Notes under the pieces: model-generated
Databases searched by the model: none
What the model was told of the DNA's origin: nothing
Seen by the model: the letters and a program-made list of their open reading frames with translations, nothing else
Source: Viridibacterium curvum
GTDB taxonomy: Bacteria; Pseudomonadota; Gammaproteobacteria; Burkholderiales; Rhodocyclaceae
Reading direction: 5' to 3'
Assembly: GCF_039544165.1 (NCBI RefSeq)
Contig: NZ_BAABLD010000017.1
Coordinates: 372,001-436,000, forward strand
DNA length: 64,000 nucleotides
Program-made: the position numbers and the translations under genes
Shown: piece after piece, positions 9,307 to 16,843 of the stretch
Layout of the letters: every line of letters begins with the position of its first letter
Numbering within the stretch: position 1 is the stretch's first letter

Positions 9307-10182
9307 TCAGAAAACGTTGACCGGCAGGCGCAGGTAGGACACACCATTGGCCTCTGCGGGCGGCATGGCGCCCGCGCGGATGTTGACCTGCACGGAAGGA
9401 ATGATCAGGACGGGCACATCCAGCGTCGCATCGCGTGCCGTGCGCATGGCGACAAAGTCGGCTTCGCTGATGCCATCCCGAACGTGGATGTTGTGCGCGC
9501 GCTGCTCGGCCACCGTGCTGACCCACAGCGGCGCGCGCGGTGTCGGAGGGTAGTCGTGGCACATGTAAAGCTGCGTCTCCGGCGGCATGTCGAGCAGGCG
9601 GCGCACCGAGCGGTAGAGCGTTGCCGCATCGCCGCCGGGGAAGTCGCAGCGCGCCGTCCCCACGTCGGGCATGAACAGGGTGTCGCCGACGAACACCGCG
9701 TCGCCCACCTGGTAGGCCATGTCCGCTGGCGTGTGACCCGGCACATACAGTGCGCGCGCGCTCAACGCGCCGATGGCGAAGACTTCGTCGCCATTGAACA
9801 GGTGATCGAACTGCGAACCATCCGGTGCGAACTCCGCCTCCAGATTGAAGAGGCGCTTGAACACGCCCTGCACCTGCCGGATGCGCGCGCCAATCGCCAC
9901 CTTGCCGCCAAGCTGCTGCTTCAGGTATTGCGCGGCCGAGAGGTGATCGGCGTGCGCATGGGTCTCCAGTATCCAGTCCACCGTCAGCGCCTCGTCCCGC
10001 ACAAACGCCACCATGCGCTCGGCAAGCGTCGTGTGCGTGCGGCCCGACTTGGCATCGAAGTCCAGCACCGGGTCGATCAGCGCCGCGCGGCCGCCCGCGC
10101 GGTCGAACACCACGTAGGCCACCGTGCCGGTGACCGCGTCGTAAAAGGGCTCGATCTGTGGGCTCAGGCTTTGCGCAGGCAT
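9307..10182 (-). CDS. ETHE1/Blh-like metallo-beta-lactamase-fold hydrolase, probable persulfide dioxygenase
   Basis: 291 residues from the ATG at 10182; a GTG three codons upstream at 10191 is possible. The metal motif is THAHADH (His75, His77, Asp79, His80), followed by the later ligands in VPGHTPADM and VFVGDTLF. This is the ETHE1/Blh group. ETHE1 enzymes oxidise glutathione persulfide to sulfite with a mononuclear iron. Blh enzymes are controlled by the repressor BigR, whose homologue is encoded divergently here. No rhodanese domain is fused to it. Confidence 0.88.
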   Translation of the reverse strand: MPAQSLSPQIEPFYDAVTGTVAYVVFDRAGGRAALIDPVLDFDAKSGRTHTTLAERMVAFVRDEALTVDWILETHAHADHLSAAQYLKQQLGGKVAIGARIRQVQGVFKRLFNLEAEFAPDGSQFDHLFNGDEVFAIGALSARALYVPGHTPADMAYQVGDAVFVGDTLFMPDVGTARCDFPGGDAATLYRSVRRLLDMPPETQLYMCHDYPPTPRAPLWVSTVAEQRAHNIHVRDGISEADFVAMRTARDATLDVPVLIIPSVQVNIRAGAMPPAEANGVSYLRLPVNVF

Positions 10183-10193
10183 TTTCAACACCG

Positions 10194-10257
10194 TCCAAAC
10201 AATATATTGCTTTACATACTATCAATGTATAAACTATTTTCAAGTAAATTGTTTGGA
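10194..10257. promoter_or_regulatory. Divergent control region with candidate BigR-type operators
   Basis: The AT-rich gap between the metallo-hydrolase and the repressor gene contains a perfect 10-bp inverted repeat, TCCAAACAAT (10194-10203) and ATTGTTTGGA (10248-10257), 44 bases apart. It also holds a 10-bp palindrome CAATATATTG (10200-10209) and the pair TACAT/ATGTA (10213-10217 and 10225-10229). ArsR-family repressors bind AT-rich palindromes of this kind. The placement would let one repressor shut off both arms. The binding role is inferred. Confidence 0.6.
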
Positions 10258-10265
10258 TCAGATCA

Positions 10266-10580
10266 ATGGAAGCCGCCTCCCTCGACATCGATCAGATGCG
10301 CAGCGCCGCCGACCAGGCCACCAGCGTGCTGCGCGCCCTCGCCAACGCCGACCGCCTGCTGCTGCTGTGCCAGCTCAGCCAGGGCGAAAAGGCCGTCAGC
10401 GAGCTTGAGGAACTGCTGGACATCCACCAGCCCACCCTCTCGCAGCAGCTGGGCGTGCTGCGCAACGAGGGTCTGGTGAGCACACGACGCGACGGCAAAC
10501 GCATCTTCTATTCCGTCGCCGATCCCAAGGTGCTGCAGCTTCTCGGCACCCTCTATCAACTCTACTGCCCCGCACGGTGA
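10266..10580 (+). CDS. ArsR-family repressor, BigR-like sulfide/persulfide sensor
   Basis: 104 residues with a winged-helix fold: RALANADRLLLLCQL, then SELEELLDIHQPTLSQQLGVL as the recognition helix region, then the wing TRRDGKRIFYSVAD. Cys35 and Cys101 sit where BigR/SqrR repressors carry their sensing cysteines, which form a bridge when oxidised by sulfane sulfur and release DNA. The surrounding genes (ETHE1-like hydrolase, DUF2892, YeeE-type permeases) are the known BigR regulon type. It probably represses its own operon and the divergent arm. An arsenic or metal role is less likely given the context. Confidence 0.88.
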   Translation: MEAASLDIDQMRSAADQATSVLRALANADRLLLLCQLSQGEKAVSELEELLDIHQPTLSQQLGVLRNEGLVSTRRDGKRIFYSVADPKVLQLLGTLYQLYCPAR

Positions 10581-10585
10581 GCCCC

Positions 10586-11017
10586 ATGCAGATCGATCTG
10601 GACGCCTTTACTCCGCTGGCATCGCTGCTTGGCGGCGCACTCATCGGCGCCTCGGCGGCCGCGCTGGTGCTGCTGTGGGGCCGCATTGCCGGCATCAGCG
10701 GCATTCTCGGCGGCCTGTTGCAGTGGCCGGCAGACCGTATCTGGCGCCTGTGCTTCGTCGCGGGGCTGGTTGCCGCGCCGCTGCTCTGGCAGCTGTTCGC
10801 CGCGCTGCCCGTCATCCAGATCGACACCGGCTCCGTTCAGCTGGTCATTGCCGGCCTGCTGGTCGGGGTCGGTACGCGCTATGCCGCAGGCTGTACGAGC
10901 GGCCATGGTGTGTGCGGGCTCTCGCGCCTGTCGCTGCGCTCAATGGTGGCCACGCTGAGCTTCATGGCGGCAGGCTTCGGCACGGTGTTCGTGCTGCGCC
11001 ACCTGGCAGGAGGCTGA
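10586..11017 (+). CDS. YeeE/YedE-family membrane protein, first half (PmpA-like)
   Basis: 143 residues from the ATG at 10586; an in-frame GTG at 10577 that overlaps the repressor stop is the alternative. It has four hydrophobic helices and the conserved Cys motif YAAGCTSGHGVCGLSRLS, the substrate-path signature of the YeeE/YedE thiosulfate and sulfur-compound transporters. Here the permease is split into two half-size genes, as in PmpA/PmpB pairs. It follows the repressor by five bases, so it is repressor-controlled. It would import or export a sulfur species with its partner. Confidence 0.86.
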   Translation: MQIDLDAFTPLASLLGGALIGASAAALVLLWGRIAGISGILGGLLQWPADRIWRLCFVAGLVAAPLLWQLFAALPVIQIDTGSVQLVIAGLLVGVGTRYAAGCTSGHGVCGLSRLSLRSMVATLSFMAAGFGTVFVLRHLAGG

Positions 11018-11020
11018 ACC

Positions 11021-11440
11021 ATGCAGGCACTCGGCGCATTCCTCGCAGCCCTGCTGTTCGGCCTCGGCCTGATCGTCTCGGGCATGAGCAACCCGGCCAA
11101 GGTGATTGGCTTCCTCGACCTGGCGGGTCACTGGGACCCCTCGCTCGCTTTCGTCATGCTCGGCGCCATCGGCGTCGCGGCGCCGGCCTTCGCGTGGGCC
11201 AGGCGGCGCGGCCACACCCTGCAAGGAGCCACTATCACGCTGCCCGACACCCGCCAGGTCGACCGCCGGCTCATTCTTGGCAGCCTGCTGTTCGGCATCG
11301 GCTGGGGGCTCGCCGGCATCTGCCCCGGCCCCGCGCTGGTGCTCGTCGGTGCGCTGAATGTCAAAGGCATTCTGTTCGCAGCCGCCATGCTGGCCGGCAT
11401 GCTCGTCTTCGCGCAGCTGCAGCGCAAACAGGCCCCCTGA
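11021..11440 (+). CDS. YeeE/YedE-family membrane protein, second half (DUF6691/PmpB-like)
   Basis: 139 residues, starting three bases after the first half. It has hydrophobic helices including LIVSGMSNPAKVIGFLD, and the second conserved Cys motif GWGLAGICPGPALVL. Together with the preceding protein it rebuilds a full YeeE-like transporter. The stop codon shares one base with the start of the next permease gene. The sulfur-compound role follows from the family and the BigR context. Confidence 0.86.
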   Translation: MQALGAFLAALLFGLGLIVSGMSNPAKVIGFLDLAGHWDPSLAFVMLGAIGVAAPAFAWARRRGHTLQGATITLPDTRQVDRRLILGSLLFGIGWGLAGICPGPALVLVGALNVKGILFAAAMLAGMLVFAQLQRKQAP

Positions 11441-12243
11441 TGCTCTCCGCCATCCTGATCGGCCTGGGTGTCGGCGCCATCATGGGTATTACTGGCGCGG
11501 GGGGCGGCGTGCTCGCCGTGCCCGCACTGGTTGCCGGCCTCGGGCTCTCCATGCAGCAAGCCGCGCCCGTCGCATTGCTCGCCATAGCCAGCGCTGCAGG
11601 CGCCGGCGCCATCGAGGGCTTGCGCCACGGGCTAGTGCGCTACCGCGCCGCAATGCTCGTCGCGCTTGTCAGCCTGCCTTTCACCCTGGTGGGCGTCAGC
11701 GCTGCCCATGCGCTGCCCCATGAACGGGTGATGCAGATTTTCGTCATCGTCATGCTGATCACCGCCGTGCGAAGCTGGCGGCAATCAGCGCAAGCCGGGG
11801 GCCATGACGCAACGGCCACACTCTGTGCACTCGGCCCCATCCATCCATACAGCGGCCGCTTCATCTGGACGGCCACCACCGCCGGTGTGCTGGGCAGCAT
11901 CGGGGCCGTGACTGGCTTCATGGCCGGCCTGCTTGGCGTGGGCGGCGGCTTCATCATCGTACCGATGCTGGGGCGCTTCACTCAGCTCTCAGCACACGGC
12001 CGTGTAGCCACTGCACTCCTTGTCATCGCCCTCATCAGCGTCGGCGGGGTGCTCAGCAACCTGTGGCATGGCGTAGAGATGTCACTGTCCCTGGGCGTGG
12101 TTTTCACACTCAGCGCCGTCAGCGGCATGCTGGCGAGCCGCCGCCTCGCTCATTTTCTCTCCCCTGCACATGTGCAACGCGCCTTTGCCCTGCTGTTGCT
12201 GTGCGTGGCGCTGGGGTTGGGTATCCAATCGCTCCGCAGCTGA
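11440..12243 (+). CDS. TauE/SafE-family sulfite/sulfur-compound exporter
   Basis: 267 residues from the ATG at 11440, overlapping the previous stop by one base. It contains two repeats of the TauE/SafE fold, each opening with a glycine-rich turn: IMGITGAGGGVLAVPAL near residue 14 and FMAGLLGVGGGFIIVPML near residue 168. About seven to eight helices are visible. Members export sulfite, sulfoacetate or similar anions. As the last gene of the repressor operon it could remove the sulfite made by the ETHE1-like enzyme. That link is inference. Confidence 0.88.
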   Translation: MLSAILIGLGVGAIMGITGAGGGVLAVPALVAGLGLSMQQAAPVALLAIASAAGAGAIEGLRHGLVRYRAAMLVALVSLPFTLVGVSAAHALPHERVMQIFVIVMLITAVRSWRQSAQAGGHDATATLCALGPIHPYSGRFIWTATTAGVLGSIGAVTGFMAGLLGVGGGFIIVPMLGRFTQLSAHGRVATALLVIALISVGGVLSNLWHGVEMSLSLGVVFTLSAVSGMLASRRLAHFLSPAHVQRAFALLLLCVALGLGIQSLRS

Positions 12244-12447
12244 ACGCCTCACATCCCGATACAAATGCTCGCGCTTGTGAAACAGCTCGCAAGCGCAATC
12301 TGACCATACTGGACTCATACCACAGCACGGCATGCCATCCGGCTATGCCACGCAAAGCCCTCACCGGCCTCGCCGGTCGATGTGCCCAACAGAGACGAAT
12401 CCGCCGCGCCTTTTGCGCTGGCGGTTACACCTGTCAAGGAGCGCATC

Positions 12448-12840
12448 ATGAAAACCACCACTCGCATCACCCTCACCGCCCTCGCCGCCGCCCTGCTCGC
12501 CAGCGCAGCCCTCGCCCAGAACGGCCCTGCACGCGGACAAGGCGCCGCCGGCTTCGCGCCACAGGGCCATCTCACCGAACACTTTCAACTTGCCGACACC
12601 GACAAGGACGGCCTGCTCACGCGCGCCGAGACCGAGAAAACCTTGCCCCACATGGCGCAGCACTTTGATGCCCTGGATACGGATAAGGACGGCAAGCTGA
12701 GCCTCGCCGAAGCTCAGGCGATGCGCGCCCAAACCAGAGGTGGCATGCACTCCATGCAGACCGGAGCCGTCGGCAACCCGCGCGGCACAGGTCGCATGCA
12801 AGGCATGCGTGCCGAAAACTGCCCGGGACGCGCTCTCTGA
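12448..12840 (+). CDS. Secreted EF-hand calcium-binding protein
   Basis: 130 residues from the ATG at 12448, with AAGGAG a few bases upstream. A signal peptide (MKTTTRITLTALAAALLASAALAQ) leads to a periplasmic protein with two canonical EF-hand loops, DTDKDGLLTRAE and DTDKDGKLSLAE. The tail is short and rich in Met, Gly and Arg. It would bind calcium in the periplasm. The 77-base gap to the ferredoxin gene holds a 9-bp inverted repeat (12857-12865 with 12882-12890) without a T-run. The specific role is unknown. Confidence 0.85.
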   Translation: MKTTTRITLTALAAALLASAALAQNGPARGQGAAGFAPQGHLTEHFQLADTDKDGLLTRAETEKTLPHMAQHFDALDTDKDGKLSLAEAQAMRAQTRGGMHSMQTGAVGNPRGTGRMQGMRAENCPGRAL

Positions 12841-12917
12841 GTGCATGTCACCGCACACGACAGCGCTCAGCCCACGCTGATCGCTGTCGTCCGCAGAGTC
12901 GATCAGGGAGAATCACC

Positions 12918-14117
12918 ATGAGCAAGAACACCTCGCGCGTCCCGGCCTACCGCCTGCTCACCCAGCTGGCATTCCTGGCACTGGTCACGACAGCTGCCAT
13001 TCGCCATCAGCTACTGGGCGGCGGCCCTGACGGCTCCGCGTCCATCGACGCCCTCTGTCCCTTTGGTGGGCTGGAGACCCTCTACAAGTTCGTCGCCAGC
13101 GGTGGCTTCATCAACCGCCTGTACTACTCCGACCTCGTGCTGCTTGCCGGGACCATCGCGCTGGCACTGATCGTGGGGCGCTACTTCTGCGGCTGGATCT
13201 GCGCACTCGGCACCCTGCAGGAGCTCTCGCGCAAACTGGGGCAACGCCTGTTCCGCAAGCGCCACTTCGTGATGCCCGCCGTCGCCGACAAGCCGCTGCG
13301 CTGGCTCAAGTACCTGGTGCTGCTCGGTACGCTGTACCTCACCTGGCAGACGGCCACGCTGATCATCCGCCCCTACGACCCATGGGCCGCCTACGCACAC
13401 GCCTTCGCCGGCCTGGGCGAAATGTGGGCGGAGTTCGCTGTCGGCGCCAGCATCCTGCTGCTGAGCCTCATTGCCTCGGTGTTCTACGACCGGGTGTTCT
13501 GCAAATATGTCTGCCCGCTAGGTGCGTTTCTGGGCCTGACGACCAAGCTCGGCGCCTTCCGTATCCGGCGCGAGACGGATGCCTGCATCAGCTGCGGGCT
13601 CTGCGAGCAGAAATGTCCGGTCAATATCCCGCTGATGCGGCGGGACGTGATCCACTCCGCCGAATGCATAGCCTGCCTCGGCTGTACCACCACGTGCCCG
13701 ACCGGCAAGCGCGGCACGGAGCATGAGGGCAAGAGCTTCCTGCACAACACGCTGGGGCGTTTCAAAGTGTCACCGGGATGGCTCGCCACACTGGGGCTGG
13801 CGTTGTTTCTCGGCACACTGGGCGCGGCAAAACTCGCAGGCGTCTGGCAGACGTCCCCCGCAACACTGACCGAAGTCGTCAGCACCGACGGCGCGCTGGA
13901 CCCGGCCAACATCAGAGGCTTTATGACCTTGAGCGAAGTCGCGACGACCTTCCATGTTGATCTGGACACGCTCTATCGCGAACTGGGCTTCACGCAGGAC
14001 AAGGTGCCCCCGGATACGCCGTGCAAAGCAATCCGCCAGAAACTTGGCGTCAGCGAAACAGAGTTCGACACACAGCGCGTACGCGATGCTGTGGCGCGTC
14101 TGCGCCAGCCAGAGTAG
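12918..14117 (+). CDS. Membrane polyferredoxin, NapH/RdxA-like 4Fe-4S protein
   Basis: 399 residues; AGGGAG precedes the start. About five helices carry two CxxxC-type motifs near the membrane (CGWICALG near residue 90 and CKYVCPLG). Two 4Fe-4S cluster motifs follow, CISCGLCEQKCP near 222 and CIACLGCTTTCP near 250. After another helix there is a periplasmic-side extension of about 80 residues (FMTLSEVATTFHVDLDTLYRELG) resembling a small helical domain seen in some members. NapH, NosR and RdxA relatives move electrons from quinol or ferredoxin pools across the inner membrane. The partner enzyme is not evident here; PhoX and the broken rhodanese are neighbours. Confidence 0.85.
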   Translation: MSKNTSRVPAYRLLTQLAFLALVTTAAIRHQLLGGGPDGSASIDALCPFGGLETLYKFVASGGFINRLYYSDLVLLAGTIALALIVGRYFCGWICALGTLQELSRKLGQRLFRKRHFVMPAVADKPLRWLKYLVLLGTLYLTWQTATLIIRPYDPWAAYAHAFAGLGEMWAEFAVGASILLLSLIASVFYDRVFCKYVCPLGAFLGLTTKLGAFRIRRETDACISCGLCEQKCPVNIPLMRRDVIHSAECIACLGCTTTCPTGKRGTEHEGKSFLHNTLGRFKVSPGWLATLGLALFLGTLGAAKLAGVWQTSPATLTEVVSTDGALDPANIRGFMTLSEVATTFHVDLDTLYRELGFTQDKVPPDTPCKAIRQKLGVSETEFDTQRVRDAVARLRQPE

Positions 14118-14126
14118 GCGGCGCGC

Positions 14127-14440
14127 TCACGGCTTCTGCAAGCGTTTGCGTGCCTCGTCCAGTCCGCCGTAGTTCTGCACATCCTTGTAGCCCATGCTGC
14201 GCAGCGTCTGCTGGGCAACACCCGAACGACGCCCCGAGCGGCAATACAGAATCACCGTATCGTCCTTGCTCACGCCGGCTTTGGATATCTGCTGCGCAAT
14301 GACGGCATGGTCGATATTGATGGCGTTCCCAGGTGCCCTTCGGCGTACTCGTCAGGTGTGCGCACATCGATCAACACTGTCTTGCCCAGCGCAGGCCAAG
14401 GCACGGCCCAAAGAGCCAGCGACACAAGCATCCACCTCAT
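14127..14440 (-). pseudogene. Periplasmic rhodanese, broken by a single-base frameshift
   Basis: From the ATG at 14440 (AGGGAG upstream), a signal peptide leads to LGKTVLIDVRTPDEYAEGHLG. The frame is then lost near 14326-14330. Shifting by one base restores a perfect continuation, NAINIDHAVIAQQISKAGVS, then the active-site loop YCRSGRRSG with the catalytic Cys, then MGYKDVQNYGGLDEARKRL and a stop at 14127-14129. One missing base after GG explains it. The rest shows no decay, so this is a very recent mutation or a sequencing error. Intact, it would be a single-domain sulfurtransferase of about 104 residues. Confidence 0.85.
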
Positions 14441-14604
14441 GGCAACTCCCTTCAGCAACTGAACACAGGCATTGTGACGCAGGTGGTGAGCAAGCCATTA
14501 GCCCTCCGACAGAAACGCTACTCTAAAAGCCCCCACAGCCCCTGTCACGGGTTTGCAACATGGCCGCGCTACCGTGGCCGGCTTGACTGACAGGAGCCCG
14601 CCAC

Positions 14605-16800
14605 ATGAACCAGCCCACTCCCCCCGCTTTCGACGACGAAGACAACAACACATCCGCTAACCCGCATTTCGACAGCCTGCTGGCTGCGCGCATCAGCCGC
14701 CGCAACTTCATGGGCGGTGCTGTCGGCACGGGTGCCATGGCCGTCTTCGGCAGCCTGAGCCTGCCCGCAATGGCGGCTGCGGATCACAAGGCTGGCGTCA
14801 GCAAACTCGGCTTCAAGGCCATTGGCAAAAGCCTTGCCGACAAGGTGGTCGTGGCGGACGGTTACACCTACACCATCATCTACGCGCTGGGCGACCCACT
14901 CAACGCCAGCACACCAGCGTACAAGAACGACGGCACTGACACCGATTACGAGAACCGTGCCGGCGACCACCACGACGGCATGGAATGGTTCGGTCTGTCC
15001 GGTGACGGCAAGCCTTCCTGGACGGCAACCGAACGCGGCCTGCTGGGCATGAACCACGAAGCGACGACCGACTCGAAGCTGAGCTCCTTCTTCCTGCACG
15101 CTGATGGCGGCAAGATGAGCCTGCCGCGCCCGGCGAGCGAAGTCGACAAGGAACTCGCCATCCATGGCGTGTCGGTCGTTGAAGTGCGCAAGGCGCGCGG
15201 CAGCAAGTGGGCGTACGTCCCTGCCTCGCCCTTCAACTTCCGCCTGACCACGCAGACCGAGCTGGAAATCGCCGGCCCGGCGCGCGGCGACGCCCAGCTC
15301 GTCACCAAGTATTCGCCCGACGCCCTGCGCGCACGCGGCACGCTCAACAACTGCGGCACCGGCCGCACGCCCTGGGGCACGCTGCTGACGGGCGAAGAGA
15401 ACTGGAACGGCTACTTCGCTCGCGCCAAGGGCGACGACGCCGCGCGTGGCAATGACAAGAGCGTATTCGCGCTCAAGCGCTACGGCCGCGCCGAAGGTTC
15501 GGCTTCGCGCCATGGCTGGGAGTCGGCTGGCAACGAAGACAAGTACGTGCGCTGGAGCAACAACAAGACCGGCACCTCGGCTGACGGTTCGGACGACTAC
15601 CGCAACGAGATGAACACCTTCGGCTACGTCGTCGAGATCGACCCCTATGACCGCACGAAGAAGGCGAAGAAGCGCACCGCGCTGGGCCGCTTCGCACACG
15701 AGAGCGCCGCCTTCGGCAAGGTCGCCGCAGGCCAGCCGCTCACCGTCTACATGGGCGACGACGCGCGCAATGAGTACATCTACAAGTTTGTGTCGAACGC
15801 CAACTGGAATCCGGCCGACGCCAACGCGGCAGACCGCCTCGCTGTGGGTGCCAAGTACCTCGACGACGGCAAGCTCTTCGTCGCGCGCTTCAATGCCGAC
15901 GGCACGGGTGAGTGGCTGGAACTGAACACCAGCAATCCGGCACTCGCCGGCTACAGCGCCTACCGCTTCGCCAACCAGGCCGACATCTGCATCAACACCC
16001 GCATCGCGGGTGACGCAGCAGGCGCCACCAAGATGGATCGCCCTGAATGGTGCGCTGTGCATCCGGTGACCGGCGAGGTCTATTACACGCTGACCAACAA
16101 CAACAACCGCAGCGTCAATCCTTCGGGCACTTCGCAACTCGCCCCTGACTCGGCCAACCCGCGCGCCTACACCGACGTCAAGGACACCGCGACCCTGCAG
16201 AGCGGCAACCCCAACGGCCACATCCTGCGCATCCGCGACGATGGCAACAACCGCCTGAGCTGGGACGTCTACCTCTTCGGTGCCGAAGCGGGCGCGCCGC
16301 GTTCAATCAACCTCTCCGGCCTGACCCCCGACCAGGACTTCTCCAGCCCCGACGGCATCGCCTTCAGCCAGGCGACCGGCATCTGCTGGATCCAGACCGA
16401 CGACAGCGCCTACACCGATGTCAGCAACTGCATGCTGCTCGCGGCCACGCCGGGCAAGGTCGGTGATGGCGAGAAGAAGACGCTCAGCTACAAGAAGGCC
16501 GATGGCAGCACGCTGTCTGTCGACACCTTCGTCGGCGCCCAGGCCACCGACAAGACGCTCAAGCGCTTCCTCGTCGGCCCGGTCGATTGCGAAATCACCG
16601 GCCTGTGCGAAACGCCTGACGGCAAGGCACTGTTCATCAACATCCAGCATCCGGGCGAGACGACCTCACCGGCGAATATCGCCGATCCGGCGAAGTACAC
16701 CAGCCAGTGGCCTGCCAACGCCGGCTATGGCCCCGGCAAGCGCCCGCGCTCGGCCACCATCGTCATCACCAAGAAGGATGGTGGGCGTATCGGTAGTTGA
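14605..16800 (+). CDS. PhoX-family (DUF839) secreted alkaline phosphatase-like protein
   Basis: 731 residues. A Tat signal is visible: SRRNFMGGAVGTGAMAVFG near residue 31, ending near PAMAAA. The body has the long beta-propeller layout of PhoX proteins, with RGLLGMNHEATTD, WGTLLTGEENWNGYF, LGRFAHESAA, MGDDARNEYIYKF and SSPDGIAFSQATGICWIQTDD. PhoX enzymes are calcium/iron phosphatases folded before Tat export to the periplasm. ACAGGAG precedes the start. The last 406 bases are repeated 6.7 kb downstream, but this copy is complete. Phosphatase activity is inferred from family. Confidence 0.9.
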   Translation: MNQPTPPAFDDEDNNTSANPHFDSLLAARISRRNFMGGAVGTGAMAVFGSLSLPAMAAADHKAGVSKLGFKAIGKSLADKVVVADGYTYTIIYALGDPLNASTPAYKNDGTDTDYENRAGDHHDGMEWFGLSGDGKPSWTATERGLLGMNHEATTDSKLSSFFLHADGGKMSLPRPASEVDKELAIHGVSVVEVRKARGSKWAYVPASPFNFRLTTQTELEIAGPARGDAQLVTKYSPDALRARGTLNNCGTGRTPWGTLLTGEENWNGYFARAKGDDAARGNDKSVFALKRYGRAEGSASRHGWESAGNEDKYVRWSNNKTGTSADGSDDYRNEMNTFGYVVEIDPYDRTKKAKKRTALGRFAHESAAFGKVAAGQPLTVYMGDDARNEYIYKFVSNANWNPADANAADRLAVGAKYLDDGKLFVARFNADGTGEWLELNTSNPALAGYSAYRFANQADICINTRIAGDAAGATKMDRPEWCAVHPVTGEVYYTLTNNNNRSVNPSGTSQLAPDSANPRAYTDVKDTATLQSGNPNGHILRIRDDGNNRLSWDVYLFGAEAGAPRSINLSGLTPDQDFSSPDGIAFSQATGICWIQTDDSAYTDVSNCMLLAATPGKVGDGEKKTLSYKKADGSTLSVDTFVGAQATDKTLKRFLVGPVDCEITGLCETPDGKALFINIQHPGETTSPANIADPAKYTSQWPANAGYGPGKRPRSATIVITKKDGGRIGS
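16395..16800 (+). repeat. Direct repeat copy 1: 3' end of the phoX-family gene
   Basis: These 406 bases match 23142-23547 with 11 differences by my count (about 97%), at a constant offset of 6,747. Ten differences are at third codon positions and one at a first position. Only one residue changes (Val to Met). Similarity stops abruptly at both ends. The two copies bracket the type I secretion island. Confidence 0.93.
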
Positions 16801-16843
16801 GGATCAGGCTCAACGATCAGGGCCAGCGACCGCAGGCCCTGTT

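Noticed and set aside
14542..14561. Pho box upstream of the phoX-family gene
   Set aside because: Only one half-site (CTGTCAC) is good; the second heptamer matches at about three of seven positions.
14569..16221. 550-codon open frame antisense to the phoX-family gene
   Set aside because: The translation is Val/Ala/Arg-rich with no domain and mirrors the third-position GC of the real gene. It is a shadow frame.
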